DNA of 64,000 nt from Acidimicrobiia bacterium (GTDB lineage Bacteria; Actinomycetota; Acidimicrobiia; Acidimicrobiales; Aldehydirespiratoraceae): positions 1 to 64,000 of the forward strand of contig JAJEHD010000021.1 of the NCBI GenBank assembly GCA_022819505.1, given 5' to 3'. Below the pieces are notes generated by a model. That model ran no database searches. It saw nothing but the letters and a program-made list of their open reading frames with translations, and was not told where the DNA came from. Position 1 is the first letter of the stretch, and each line of letters starts with the position of its first letter. This document shows positions 1 through 8,516 of this stretch, piece by piece. A program made the translations under genes and the position numbers.

Positions 1-918
1 GGGATCGGTGGGGCGGGCCAGCGACTGCGGGTTCCTGCCGAGCAGGTACGCGGCGAGACCGCTGTCGACGAGGTGGGCCTTCTGCCGGCGGGCGGCCTTG
101 CTGGAGAGGTTGCGCGACCATGCCGGCAGCAGCAGCACCAGATAGGTCATCTGCAGGTACCCGAGGTAGGCCTCGGTGGTGCTGCGGCTTCCGAGGCCGG
201 TCGCCCGGTGCAGGTTCTCCAGGACCAGCTCGCCGGCCGTGCGGGCCGCCAGCAGCCTCAGCAGCTTGGGCAACTCGTATGTGCGCCGCGCACCCGAGAG
301 GTCCTTGATGTCGCGCTGGATGACGGTCCGCACATAGTCGCGGAACCACACCTGGCGGGTCTGCGGCGCCATGGCCACCGCCTCGGGGAACCCTCCCGCA
401 CAGACCCGGCTGAGATAGTCGGGAAGCCCCAACGTAGAGGGTCCGCCGTCCAGGAGCCGGTCAGGATCCGCGAAGGCTGCTGTGATGAACCCGTCGGGTT
501 GCTGGTGCATCTCACCTTGTGTGAAGGGCCAGAGCTCCAGGAACGCCGCCCGGCCCGCCAGCGACTCGGAGATGGTCGGCACGGTCAGGAAGTCCGCCGA
601 GCCGTTCAGCAGGAACTGGCCGCGGCTGGGGTCGTCGTCCACGATGTTCTTGATGGCCCGGATCAGCGGGTCGCCGGCCCGCTGCACCTCGTCGAAGGCC
701 CGCGGCGTGTCCCCGAACGCGGCGAACCCGTCGGGGTCGTCCAACGCGGCCCGCAGGGTCGCCTCCCGGTCGAGGCGCGCGAACGTGCCCGCGCCGTCCA
801 GTGTGTGGCGCACCAGCGTGGTCTTGCCCGCTTGGCGCGGGCCGGTGACCACCACCACTCGGAAGCTGGACAGCATGCGGCGGGTGATCGGCTCCAAGCG
901 TCTCGGCACGTCACCCAT
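1..918 (-). CDS. AAA ATPase with DUF4143 domain (C-terminus outside window)
   Basis: Reading in from the right, the protein starts MGDVPRRLEPITRR and has a Walker A motif GPRQAGKTT near residue 25 and a Walker B-like segment RAFDEVQ near residue 75. A LNGSADFL sensor-like strand follows, then a DUF4143 section with a DYVRTVIQRDIKDL segment. The frame is open to base 1, so at least 306 residues are encoded and the end lies outside. The start ATG (916-918) has an AGGAGG Shine-Dalgarno 7-8 nt upstream. Proteins of this family are common, often mobile, stand-alone ATPases of uncertain role, sometimes discussed as toxin-antitoxin-like. A TACCAA/TTGGTA inverted repeat lies at about 932-959 in its promoter. 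A decayed relative lies at 10670-11541. Confidence 0.85.
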   Translation of the reverse strand, partial: MGDVPRRLEPITRRMLSSFRVVVVTGPRQAGKTTLVRHTLDGAGTFARLDREATLRAALDDPDGFAAFGDTPRAFDEVQRAGDPLIRAIKNIVDDDPSRGQFLLNGSADFLTVPTISESLAGRAAFLELWPFTQGEMHQQPDGFITAAFADPDRLLDGGPSTLGLPDYLSRVCAGGFPEAVAMAPQTRQVWFRDYVRTVIQRDIKDLSGARRTYELPKLLRLLAARTAGELVLENLHRATGLGSRSTTEAYLGYLQMTYLVLLLPAWSRNLSSKAARRQKAHLVDSGLAAYLLGRNPQSLARPTDP

Positions 919-1011
919 CCGGGCCTCCTAATACCAAAATCGTCTGAAGCCTATTGGTAGTTTCGTCTCGCAACTACCGGGACTATCGTCGGTCCTTGCC
1001 GGTCTGTTTCA

Positions 1012-1098
1012 CTAATCGCTGAGCCTAGTTGATGCTTTCAGATCCTTTAAGGTACAGTTGTTGCTGCCGTCGCAAGCCGCGGTCACGGCTCGCCTCAA
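1012..1098 (+). repeat. duplicated leader, copy 1
   Basis: This 87-bp stretch is almost identical to the reverse complement of 5256-5342, differing at a handful of positions. Both copies end about 30 bp before an ATG that begins a small ERLARIEGHL-motif membrane protein (1133 and 5225). Conservation of the upstream region as well as the gene suggests that promoter and gene were duplicated as one unit. No convincing -35/-10 pair was assigned. Confidence 0.8.
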
Positions 1099-1132
1099 GC
1101 ATTCCACGCCGCGGAACGGAGGCAGCAGCGCA

Positions 1133-1648
1133 ATGGACACCAGCACATTCGATTTCGACACCTTGACTCTCATGGTGGCGATCATGGGATCGACGCTCAC
1201 CCTCGTCATCCTGATGTACCGGCAGTTCAACCACCTCGACAGGAAGTTCGACGAGCTCAACACCAGGGTTGGGAGGCTGGAGACAACGATCGCCCCGATC
1301 GACACCCGCTTCGACAGCGTCGACACCCGCTTCGACGGCATCGACACCCGTCTCGATGCCCGCTTCGACAGCGTCGACACCCGCTTCCACGGCATCGATA
1401 CCCGCCTCGACGCCCGCTTCGACAGCATCGACACCCGCTTCGACGGCATCGACACCCGTCTCGACGGGATCGACTCTCGTTTCGACAAACTGGATGCCAG
1501 GTTCGACGCTATGGGACGCGACGTGTCGGACGCTCGCGAGAGACTGGCCCGCATCGAGGGCCACCTGATGGGGCCAGCGAGCCTCGGCCCTGATCCCTCG
1601 CCCACGCCTGCCGACGGGATTGACGACGATCACCGCCAAGCCGGCTGA
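1133..1648 (+). CDS. membrane-anchored coiled-coil protein, ERLARIEGHL family
   Basis: The 171-residue protein starts MDTSTFDFDTLTLMVAI. It has one N-terminal membrane segment (about residues 9-28), then a long run of heptads of the type DTRFDGI/DTRLDAR (about residues 55-125), then the motif ARERLARIEGHL and an acidic Pro/Asp-rich tail ending DDHRQAG. ATG 1133 was preferred over upstream in-frame codons because a GGAGG lies about 11 nt before it. Five proteins in this window share the plan (4953-5225, 18861-19331, 24647-24916, 27648-28049). I recognise no named family. An inner-membrane protein with a cytoplasmic oligomeric rod is the inference. The heptad DNA is itself a 21-nt minisatellite, so length variation is likely. 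Confidence 0.7.
   Translation: MDTSTFDFDTLTLMVAIMGSTLTLVILMYRQFNHLDRKFDELNTRVGRLETTIAPIDTRFDSVDTRFDGIDTRLDARFDSVDTRFHGIDTRLDARFDSIDTRFDGIDTRLDGIDSRFDKLDARFDAMGRDVSDARERLARIEGHLMGPASLGPDPSPTPADGIDDDHRQAG
1297..1500 (+). repeat. 21-nt coding minisatellite (heptad repeats)
   Basis: About ten tandem 21-nt units encode DTRFDxI/DTRLDAR heptads inside the preceding gene. Units differ mainly at third positions and at the sixth residue of the heptad. In-frame expansion or contraction would alter only the length of the coiled coil. Confidence 0.8.
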
Positions 1649-1695
1649 TCTATCCGTCGGCACATCGGGCTTCGCTCTTCAACACACTGGCGAAG

Positions 1696-1833
1696 ATGAT
1701 GGGCCAACATGCCGCAGTGGTTCGTTCCGACAGCAAGGGCCCGTCGTTCGCCTCGCGTTGGCGGGGTCAGTTCCGAGCCGCCGAACGCGCGGACACCCGC
1801 TACGACCAGCTTGCCCGCAAGTACCTGCAATGA
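1696..1833 (+). CDS. short ORF resembling the tail of an AbrB/MazE-type antitoxin
   Basis: This 45-residue frame starts MMGQHAAVVRSD and ends RYDQLARKYLQ. The SFASRWRGQF...RYDQLARKYL section resembles the C-terminal tail seen on some actinobacterial AbrB/MazE-like antitoxins, but no DNA-binding domain is present. It starts 47 nt after the upstream coiled-coil gene. The bases around its start match those around the start of the gene at 4908, where the same MMGQ opening leads into a different protein. It may be a relic or a small gene made by recombination. Confidence 0.4.
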   Translation: MMGQHAAVVRSDSKGPSFASRWRGQFRAAERADTRYDQLARKYLQ

Positions 1834-1838
1834 TCCTT

Positions 1839-1919
1839 CCGATAACGGCCGGTATTGAACGCCTGATCTGAAAGCTCGGGTTGGGCACTGCTCGCCGTGA
1901 GCGCCTTGATCGCCTCGCT
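1839..1919 (+). repeat. 81-bp conserved 5' end of SLH surface genes, copy A
   Basis: The 81 bases are identical to the reverse complement of 7911-7991, and their last 43 bases are also present at 13861-13903. The repeat spans the leader, the GTG start (1897) and the first codons of the surface gene. Copies A and B are inverted relative to each other, so recombination between them would invert about 6 kb. Confidence 0.9.
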
Positions 1920-4224
1920 GCTCGCAGTTGGTGCGAGCCCCGCGGGCGCGGTTACGGACAAGGCGGACCACACTACGGCCGCCAGAGCGTGCGTCGGACC
2001 CGCTACCGGCGACCAGATGTTCACCGATGTGTCCGAGATGCACACCTTCAAGGACGCCATCAACTGCATCGCCTACTACGGGATCACCAAGGGCACCGGC
2101 GACGGCAGCACCTACAGCCCAAACGACACCGTCTCTCGCTGGCAGATGGCTCTGTTCATCACACGCGCCGCCGGCCCGGCCGGACTGACCCTCGCCGCTG
2201 CTGCTGACCAGGGCTTCACCGACATCGGCGATGCTCCCGCCGAGGCCCATGACGCAATCAACCAGCTCGCCGCCGCAGGCATCATGGCCGGAAAGTCCGC
2301 CACCATGTACGACCCGAGCGGCATGGTCAGCCGAGCCGACATGGCCGTCATCCTCGTCAACATGATCGCCCAGGCCTCGCCCATGGTCACGATCGACAAG
2401 AACGGCGATGTCAAGCTCGGCGCCGCGGGAACCGCTGTGGCCGACGACTGGTTCCCCGACTCCCGGGCGACGCAGCCAGTAGCCGTAGACGAGAGGATCG
2501 CAGCCGCCTACGAGCTCGGCATCACCATGGGCACCACCATGGCACCCGAGCGGGCCGCCGGCCAGACCTACGCCGGGCTGCTCACCAGCTTCGACCCCAA
2601 CAGTTCGGTGAACCGCGGCGAGATGGCAGCCTTTATCACCAGGGCGCTGGACCACACCAACGCCCGCCCCGCGGGCGTCAGCGCCTATCGGGACGGAACC
2701 ACGATCAAGGCCTCCGTGCGAGACGCCGCCCTCAACCCCGTCAAGGGCGCCAGAGTCGACCTCTTCTACGGGGCCACCGACAAGGCCGGCGAGGCCTTCG
2801 GCCAGGCCGGCACCTGCAACCTCACCGTCGTGAAGGCCAAGACCGGCACGGCGTGCAGCATCGATGGCGCCGACCCGGTCACCAACAGCGCCGGCAACGT
2901 CACCCTGGCCGGTCCCGACAACGCCGAGCACACCGTCAAGACGCCCCAGACCGTGTGGGCGTGGACCGGCGATGTCGGCATGATTGTGGTCTCCGCCACC
3001 GAGCGGTTCCGCTACGACCTGCCCGAGGCCAAGGCACCGAGCCTCGTGGCCACCAGGACCCTGGTCTCCGACGACTCCGGTGGAGAGACTTTGTTCAGGT
3101 ACGGCTCCGGCTCTGACCGCACCATCACCCTGCAGCTCCAGAACGTGGACCCGGGTCCGCCGGAGGTCGTCACCGACACCTCGTCGGGCACCACGGTGAA
3201 CAAGTCCGCCAAGTGGACTTACGTCGTGCGGCTCTGCTCGACTGCTCCAGGCGCGACGGACGGCCTCTGCGCCGGCGCTCTGCTAACTCTGGATCCTGAA
3301 CGTGAACTCACGTCCGACAGCAACGGCCAGGCCACAATCCCAGTGACCGCTCCCACAGATCCGACACCGGGCGCCACCGACACCGTCCCCGATGTCGTCG
3401 GGGACAGCGCTACCATCGGTCAGCAGCCCGAGGAGCGTTGGGTGAGCGTGGTCCTGACTAGTGGCGACGGCGCACCCTCTACCACCGATCCTGGCAGTGA
3501 TCCCCGAACCACGGCGGACGTAACGGGCGCGCACAAGAACGTCTTCACGTACAAGTTCAGTGACCTAGCGAACGCTGCTACAGCGGGCAAGGGCAAGGTC
3601 GAGCATCTGAGCCCGTATGTTGTCTTGGCTAGCGACAGCACTATGCGGGGCTCGCAGCTCATCACCGTCACCGTCAACGACCAGTACGGCTCGCCCATGG
3701 CCGGACAGGCAGTCAACTTGACAGCAGCAGATACGGCCCATGTCTCCGTGTCGGGCGGCCCCTACGCGACCGACAGCAACGGCCAAGCAGTCATCGTCTA
3801 CACGCTCACGAGCGCCGCGACGCAAGGTTGGGGCTCGTTCACGGTGACCGCCACGGTCGGCGACCCGGCGGTGACGGTTGCCACAGGAACCGTCTACTTC
3901 GTGCAGGAGAACGTCGCTGCGCTAGCGGACGCCGACATCAACCACATCGATGTTGCCAACAAGACGATCGTCGCCGGCGGAGACGCCCTCACAGAAGCCA
4001 CAGACGCAAGGGTCGTCGTGTATGACAGCGGTGACCAGTTCAATATCCAAGCCGGCACCGGCGGCGCGATTACGCCGTCGACTATGGCCGAGTTCGAGAA
4101 GATGCTCACCGCCGAGAGCATGAAGGACTCGATCAACGATGACATCACGTGGAGCAACTATCCGACTGATGCGACCAAGCGGTCAACGACAACGAGTTCG
4201 TTCACGTTGGTAGTGCAGACCTGA
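1897..4224 (+). CDS. SLH-domain surface protein with bacterial Ig-like domains (cassette A)
   Basis: The protein is 775 residues from GTG 1897. It has a hydrophobic N-terminus with an AGA signal-peptidase-like site, then three SLH-type segments (about 42-93, 107-158 and 185-251). Cys32 and Cys57 are conserved in all three paralogues and may form a disulfide. Ig-like sheets follow, including a Big-1-type unit (VTVNDQYGSPMAGQ, about 588-680), then a C-terminal domain with VVYDSGDQF and a final FTLVVQT strand. SLH domains bind cell-wall polymers, so this is probably a cell-surface structural or adhesive protein. Oddity: the hydrophobic run continues upstream in frame (WALLAV before GTG), but no start codon or good ribosome site exists there; an in-frame TGA lies at 1864. 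Expression from this copy is therefore doubtful. Confidence 0.8.
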   Translation: MSALIASLLAVGASPAGAVTDKADHTTAARACVGPATGDQMFTDVSEMHTFKDAINCIAYYGITKGTGDGSTYSPNDTVSRWQMALFITRAAGPAGLTLAAAADQGFTDIGDAPAEAHDAINQLAAAGIMAGKSATMYDPSGMVSRADMAVILVNMIAQASPMVTIDKNGDVKLGAAGTAVADDWFPDSRATQPVAVDERIAAAYELGITMGTTMAPERAAGQTYAGLLTSFDPNSSVNRGEMAAFITRALDHTNARPAGVSAYRDGTTIKASVRDAALNPVKGARVDLFYGATDKAGEAFGQAGTCNLTVVKAKTGTACSIDGADPVTNSAGNVTLAGPDNAEHTVKTPQTVWAWTGDVGMIVVSATERFRYDLPEAKAPSLVATRTLVSDDSGGETLFRYGSGSDRTITLQLQNVDPGPPEVVTDTSSGTTVNKSAKWTYVVRLCSTAPGATDGLCAGALLTLDPERELTSDSNGQATIPVTAPTDPTPGATDTVPDVVGDSATIGQQPEERWVSVVLTSGDGAPSTTDPGSDPRTTADVTGAHKNVFTYKFSDLANAATAGKGKVEHLSPYVVLASDSTMRGSQLITVTVNDQYGSPMAGQAVNLTAADTAHVSVSGGPYATDSNGQAVIVYTLTSAATQGWGSFTVTATVGDPAVTVATGTVYFVQENVAALADADINHIDVANKTIVAGGDALTEATDARVVVYDSGDQFNIQAGTGGAITPSTMAEFEKMLTAESMKDSINDDITWSNYPTDATKRSTTTSSFTLVVQT

Positions 4225-4242
4225 TCAACCCACCAACCCTAA

Positions 4243-4274
4243 GGGAGGCCCCGGCCGCACGGCCGGGGCCTCCC
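4243..4274 (+). terminator. strong GC hairpin after cassette A
   Basis: A perfect 14-bp stem (GGGAGGCCCCGGCC with its complement) encloses a GCAC loop 18 bp after the stop of the surface gene. The same hairpin core follows the other two cassettes (5406-5441 and 11716-11751). Confidence 0.8.
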
Positions 4275-4373
4275 CGCGTCTTGGCTCAGGTCGGATGGAT
4301 CCTGTCGGCCTTGTTTCCTGATGGGACCGGCGGGCTTCGCCGGTCCTCGGTCCACGCCACCCGCAGAGGCCAA

Positions 4374-4394
4374 CGACGATCACCGCCAAGCCGG
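4374..4394 (+). other. remnant of the 3' end of an ERLARIEGHL-family gene
   Basis: These 21 bases are identical to 1624-1644, the DDHRQAG tail codons of the coiled-coil gene, but here no gene body precedes them. The stretch sits in the 264-bp gap between cassette A and the next small gene and looks like the scar of a deleted family copy. A further short hairpin, GACCGGCG/CGCCGGTC, lies at about 4324-4344. Confidence 0.5.
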
Positions 4395-4488
4395 ATGAAG
4401 CTGGCTTCCCGCAACGGACACAACTGCGTCAAGGATTCCCGGTCCGACTGCAGGCGCTCGCTATGGCGCCGGCGGCACCCGCGGTCGG

Positions 4489-4908
4489 CTAGGCCCCTGG
4501 GCCGGCCAGCAGCGCGATCCAGATGGAGATGCTGGCCAGCACCACTGTGGAGACCGTCACATAGAGGCTCCGGGTCTGGCTCTTGACGATCTCGGCGCGC
4601 TCGCGGGCCGCCTCGGCGAATCCATCAGCCATGGTCCTGATGATCTCGGCGCGCTCCTTCGCCGCCTCGGCGAGGCCCTCGGCCATGGTCTTGACGATTT
4701 CGGCGCGCTCCTTGGCCGCCTCGGCCAGTCCGGTCGCCATGGTGGCTTGGAGCTCGGCGCGCTCTTTGGCTGCTTGGGCCAGGCCCTCGGCCAGGGCGGC
4801 TGTGAAGGTGGCTCCCAGAACCCTGACGTCGTCTTTGGTGGCCATGGTGTCCCAGCCCGTCGGCGGCAGCTGCTCAACGAGGGTCTCCGCTTCTTGTTGG
4901 CCCATCAT
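4489..4908 (-). CDS. coiled-coil protein with C-terminal membrane anchor and 18-residue repeats
   Basis: The 139-residue protein has an N-terminal LPPTGWDTMATKDDV motif typical of a group of actinobacterial small proteins (CCDC90/DUF1640-like). Four tandem 18-residue helical repeats follow, of the type MAEGLAEAAKERAEIVKT (about residues 40-110), and then one C-terminal membrane helix (about 116-136). It lies 44 nt after the ERLARIEGHL gene at 4953-5225 on the same strand, so the two probably form an operon: one protein is anchored by its N-terminus and the other by its C-terminus. The function is unknown. A partnership between two membrane-tethered helical rods is an inference from order alone. 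Confidence 0.65.
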   Translation of the reverse strand: MMGQQEAETLVEQLPPTGWDTMATKDDVRVLGATFTAALAEGLAQAAKERAELQATMATGLAEAAKERAEIVKTMAEGLAEAAKERAEIIRTMADGFAEAARERAEIVKSQTRSLYVTVSTVVLASISIWIALLAGPGA

Positions 4909-4952
4909 CTCTGCAGTGTGTTGAACAGCGATGCCCGCTGTGCCTGGGTGGA

Positions 4953-5225
4953 TCAGCCGCCTTGGCGGTGATCGTCGTCGCTGTCTTCGGGGGGCGGGGG
5001 CGAAGGATCCGAGGCGACACTCTTGAGCCCCATCAGGTGGCCCTCCATCCTGGCCAGCCGCTCGCGCGCATCTGCGACATCACGGCCCAACGCGTCGAAC
5101 TTGGTGTCGAACTTGGTGTCGAGTCGACTGGTCTGGAAGATGATCACACCTACAAGGGTCAGCCACGACCCGGCGATCGTGACCATCAGCGTGATGGTGT
5201 TGGAGTCCAATGTGGTCGTGTCCAT
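4953..5225 (-). CDS. short ERLARIEGHL-family membrane protein
   Basis: This 90-residue protein starts MDTTTLDSNTITLMVTI. It has one N-terminal membrane segment (about 8-27), a very short coiled coil (RLDTKFDTKFDALGRDV), the signature ARERLARMEGHLMG, and a Pro/Asp-rich tail ending DDDHRQGG. It is the compact sister of the protein at 1133-1648: the ends match and the heptad block is nearly gone. The duplicated leader at 5256-5342 lies just upstream. Confidence 0.7.
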   Translation of the reverse strand: MDTTTLDSNTITLMVTIAGSWLTLVGVIIFQTSRLDTKFDTKFDALGRDVADARERLARMEGHLMGLKSVASDPSPPPPEDSDDDHRQGG

Positions 5226-5255
5226 GGCGTGAAGGCCTCCCGTTCCGCTCGGTGT

Positions 5256-5342
5256 TTGAGGCGAGCCATGACCGCGGCTTGCGACGGCAGCAACAACCGT
5301 ACCTTAAAGGATCTGAAAGCATCAACTAGACGCAGCGATTAG
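5256..5342 (-). repeat. duplicated leader, copy 2
   Basis: Reverse-complement partner of 1012-1098. It ends 31 bp upstream of the ATG at 5225. See the copy 1 entry for interpretation. Confidence 0.8.
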
Positions 5343-5405
5343 CGAAACACACTGGCGTTGCTCGACCGGCCGACGTGGTCGCCGGCCACCAGCACAACGA
5401 AGACG

Positions 5406-5441
5406 CGAGGAGGCCCCGGCAGTTGTGCCGGGGCCTCCTCG
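5406..5441 (-). terminator. strong GC hairpin after cassette B
   Basis: A perfect 15-bp stem (CGAGGAGGCCCCGGC with its complement) encloses a 6-nt loop about 70 bp beyond the stop of the surface gene at 5513. The hairpin and its flanks on both sides match 11710-11760 closely, so the 3' end of the cassette is conserved as well as its 5' end. Confidence 0.75.
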
Positions 5442-5512
5442 GGGTTGGTGGTACTAGAGAGGAGAGGCGGAGCCGAGGCTTGGGTTAACCCCGGCTCCGT
5501 ACCTTCCTATTC

Positions 5513-7933
5513 TCAGCTGACGACGGTCAGCACGAACGTGAAGAGCGTTCTATCGTCCTCATCTTCGTGGTCGTAGCCGTCCCAGGCGAGGGTTCCGTTG
5601 CGCTTGCCGGCCAGATCGGTCGTCCCATCAGCGCTTACCAAGGCCAGGTTGTCCGGGTCGACGACCGTGGTCAGCAGAGTCTCGAAGCCCTCCATGTCGA
5701 CATAAGAGGAACTGGTGGCAGCGGGAGCAGTCGGTGTGGGCGCAGGCACCGTGACGTGGAAGATGTCGTTGTCGTCGTAACGAACCAGCACCGGCCCGGC
5801 CACGACGACCTCGTCTTCAGCAAGGCTGGCAGCGAGGATGGCCAAGGCGCTGTCAGTGGCTTGCGTTGAGCTGCTAGTTCTCTCCGCCCAGTAGACCGAC
5901 GCTGTGCCGCACCGACCAGTGGTGGCCGTATACACCCCGTCAGTAACCGTCTGGAACGAGTATGCGCCGCCAGTCGGACACGTAGCTGGCCTTGACGCAT
6001 CACTGATGCCCGGGTCGTCGGTCGATGTCGTCGACGACTGCGACCAAGCTGTGATCGTCTCGGTGATCTGAGCGGTGCCGCTGTGGCTGTAGAAGATGCG
6101 GACGCTGCCAGTCGACCCGGTGCGGCGGGAACCCGGCAGAACCGTCGTGCCGTCTGTGACACTGGTTGTCAGTTCCACAGGTTGATTCCGCATCGGTCTG
6201 CCGTACTGGTCGCGGACGGTGACAGTGACACCGTGGTCCGTCGGGTTGGAGGCACTCCCCAGTTCGGCATAGCTCCCGATGGACTCCACGCTCACCGCAG
6301 CCCGCGTCGAGCCCGCCTCACCGAAGACCACATAGCCGGACGCCCTTGCCGTCGGAGGATCGCCAGCGCCGGGCGCGTTCTTCGCCGGCGTCAGGACGTA
6401 CACGACCGTGCGTGAGTCGCTCAGCGACGTGGGCAGCGGGTTGGGATCGTCTGTGGAGAGGCTGAAGGTGATCTTGCCCTCTGCGTCGCTCTTGAGCGTC
6501 TCTGGAGCGCTCCTGCTGACTAGGCCTAGAGCAGTGCCTGCACTGTCCTGTGCCGTCACCAGACCGGTGCCAACGGCGACTGAGAAGTTGGCGGCGTCAG
6601 TGCCGATGGTACCCGTATAGACGTGCTTCACCAGGCTGTACTGCGCTCCGCCCATTTCCACATCGGCACCTGCTGACGTGTCCTTGTCCAGGCCGCCATC
6701 GACGTATTGGAGCTGCCCCGTGAACTGCACGGCAGTCCCGAAGCGCGCCATCGGAGTCTTGGCCTGGCTGGGCGAGACCGTGATCTTGGCAGCTGCGGTC
6801 GGAGGAGTGACCGGTCCCTGGTCGAACTTGACGAGGTCGGCGTCGTCATCAACCTCGTCGTCAGCATCGCCGGTCCACACCCACACGGTGACACCCTTGC
6901 CGATCTGCTCGGGCGTGAGCCCGTTGAGCGACGTGTTGCCGTCGGCGTCGGTGGCCGAATCGAGGACGCTGATCTCGCATGTACTGGTGGCGCTGCCGTC
7001 GACGGCCTTGACGATGGAGCGGCACTCGCCGTCGCTGTTGAAGGCCCGGGCCTCTCTTGTGGCGTCCACGTAGAAGGCGTCGACCAGCTCGTTCGCGACC
7101 GGCTTGAAGTCGGCGTCGCGGATCGAAGCGGTGAGGGCGCCATTGTCGCTTTGCACGGTCAGACCCGCCGGTCGCAGGTTGCTGTGGGCCAGAGCATTCA
7201 TGATGAACGTCGCCATGTCGCGGCGGGGAACAGTACCGCTCGGATCGAACATCCCGTTGCCCACGCCCGAGGTGATGCCCAACTCGTACGCATAGCTGAT
7301 GGCGGTGTCCACCGTCACCGGAACACTGGCGCGCGCATCGGCGAACCAATCCAGGTCGTCCGAACTGATGGCGGCCCCGTTGATGGCGAGCTGGCCCTTG
7401 TCGGTGCCAGCCTGCACGAAATTGCCGGGAGCGGTGTGCCTCACCAGGTTGACCAGGGCCACAGCCATCTCGGCGCGGGTGATGTCGTCCTTCGGCCGGA
7501 AGTTGCCGCCGCTGCCGGACAGGATGCCGTTCCTCGCTAGCGCGGTGATGGCGTTCTGCCAGCTCTCGCCCAACTCGGCGATGTCGCCGTAGTCAGCCGA
7601 CATGTCGCCGCCCATCAGGTCGACGCCCGCCTTGCTGGCCGCCCTGTACAGGAACAGGGCCATCTCGCGGCGGGTCACGTTGGAGTTCGGGTCGAACGTG
7701 TCAGCCGTCCTGCCGACAGTGATGCCGTAGTAGGCCAGACAGTTGATGTTCGGCACGGTCGCCTCGAGGCTGCCCAAATCGGTGAACCCGTGGGCATCGC
7801 GGGCTTCGCCCACACAGGCCGAGAACGTGGCCTCCGCGTTCGGTTCAGCCTTGTTGTCCTCGCCGGCCTTGATCTCTGCGGCTCCCGCCGGGGCGGCCCC
7901 GACTGCGAAGAGCGAGGCGATCAAGGCGCTCAC
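5513..7933 (-). CDS. SLH-domain surface protein with bacterial Ig-like domains (cassette B)
   Basis: The 806-residue paralogue of cassette A has a hydrophobic N-terminus from GTG 7933 and conserved Cys40 and Cys65. Three SLH-type segments follow (TDLGSLEATVPNINC.., DYGDIAELGESWQNAI.., DWFADARASVPVTVD..), then Ig-like sheets. One of these is a Big-1-type unit with VTVRDQYGRPMRNQPVELT. A C-terminal domain with VRYDDNDIFHV ends FTFVLTVVS. The first roughly 40 coding bases are nearly identical to cassettes A and C, whereas the body is diverged. As in A, the hydrophobic stretch continues upstream of GTG without a start codon. The role is likely cell-surface attachment or S-layer structure; expression is uncertain. 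Confidence 0.8.
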   Translation of the reverse strand: MSALIASLFAVGAAPAGAAEIKAGEDNKAEPNAEATFSACVGEARDAHGFTDLGSLEATVPNINCLAYYGITVGRTADTFDPNSNVTRREMALFLYRAASKAGVDLMGGDMSADYGDIAELGESWQNAITALARNGILSGSGGNFRPKDDITRAEMAVALVNLVRHTAPGNFVQAGTDKGQLAINGAAISSDDLDWFADARASVPVTVDTAISYAYELGITSGVGNGMFDPSGTVPRRDMATFIMNALAHSNLRPAGLTVQSDNGALTASIRDADFKPVANELVDAFYVDATREARAFNSDGECRSIVKAVDGSATSTCEISVLDSATDADGNTSLNGLTPEQIGKGVTVWVWTGDADDEVDDDADLVKFDQGPVTPPTAAAKITVSPSQAKTPMARFGTAVQFTGQLQYVDGGLDKDTSAGADVEMGGAQYSLVKHVYTGTIGTDAANFSVAVGTGLVTAQDSAGTALGLVSRSAPETLKSDAEGKITFSLSTDDPNPLPTSLSDSRTVVYVLTPAKNAPGAGDPPTARASGYVVFGEAGSTRAAVSVESIGSYAELGSASNPTDHGVTVTVRDQYGRPMRNQPVELTTSVTDGTTVLPGSRRTGSTGSVRIFYSHSGTAQITETITAWSQSSTTSTDDPGISDASRPATCPTGGAYSFQTVTDGVYTATTGRCGTASVYWAERTSSSTQATDSALAILAASLAEDEVVVAGPVLVRYDDNDIFHVTVPAPTPTAPAATSSSYVDMEGFETLLTTVVDPDNLALVSADGTTDLAGKRNGTLAWDGYDHEDEDDRTLFTFVLTVVS

Positions 7934-7991
7934 GGCGAGCAGTGCCCAACCCGAGCTTTCAGATCAGGCGTTCAATACCGGCCGTTATCGG
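7911..7991 (-). repeat. 81-bp conserved 5' end of SLH surface genes, copy B
   Basis: Perfect inverted copy of 1839-1919. Towards the gene body it also matches cassette C without interruption from 7891 (compare 13841-13903). Confidence 0.9.
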
Positions 7992-8090
7992 TGCCGCCGT
8001 CTCGAGTTCCGCCGTCGTCGTGACTGCTGCGCCGCAGACTGGAATCGATCGGGACTCATGGGTGAGACGGTGCGCCGCTGCCGGTTCTCC

Positions 8091-8118
8091 TTGTGGCCCG
8101 GTGGGGCTTCCGTAGGCT
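8091..8118 (+). promoter_or_regulatory. promoter with leaderless start
   Basis: TTGTGG (8091-8096), a 16-nt spacer and TAGGCT (8113-8118) lie just before the ATG at 8128. Only 9 nt separate the -10 box from the start codon, so the transcript would begin at or next to the ATG. Confidence 0.45.
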
Positions 8119-8127
8119 GAATGCGTC

Positions 8128-8484
8128 ATGTGGGAGTTCCTGACCACTGCTGAGTACCGAGAGTGGGTCCTGAAGCTGGAGGATCAGGACCGCGCTCGAC
8201 TCCAGAGGGTCGAGCAACGTCTCATCGCGGAGGGGCCACTCCTGCGTAGACCACACACCGACACGGTTCGGGGCTCCAACTACAAGAACATGAAGGAGCT
8301 TCGCCCGACTCCAACGATCCGAGCGTTCTACGCGCTCGACCCCTGGCGACGAATCGTGATGTTGTGCGGGGGTGACAAGGCCTCCGCTCGGCAAGGCACG
8401 AGGTGGTACAAGAAGATGATTCGGCGTGCAGACCGGCTCTACAGGTTCCACCTGGAGAACCATCCCCGATCTCCCTCGGCCTAG
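8128..8484 (+). CDS. RelE/HigB-like toxin (phage Gp49/DUF891 type)
   Basis: The 118-residue basic protein starts MWEFLTTAEYREWVLKLED. It contains the RGSNYKNMKELRP and IRAFYALDPWRRIVMLCGGDK segments characteristic of HigB/Gp49-like mRNA interferases of the RelE superfamily. In most such operons a HigA helix-turn-helix antitoxin follows. Here the next gene encodes a 51-residue protein without an obvious helix-turn-helix, so the antitoxin is either unusual or lost. Confidence 0.7.
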   Translation: MWEFLTTAEYREWVLKLEDQDRARLQRVEQRLIAEGPLLRRPHTDTVRGSNYKNMKELRPTPTIRAFYALDPWRRIVMLCGGDKASARQGTRWYKKMIRRADRLYRFHLENHPRSPSA

Positions 8485-8516
8485 CGGGCGGACGAACGCT
8501 GATAGGCTTGGGCTCC

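Noticed and set aside
1297..1500. Regular repeats as a CRISPR array
   Set aside because: The units are contiguous 21-nt coding heptads without unique spacers.
1630..2931. 433-codon minus-strand open frame opposite cassette A
   Set aside because: It crosses the terminator-less leader and the SLH region and has no recognisable domain; cassette A has clear SLH motifs.
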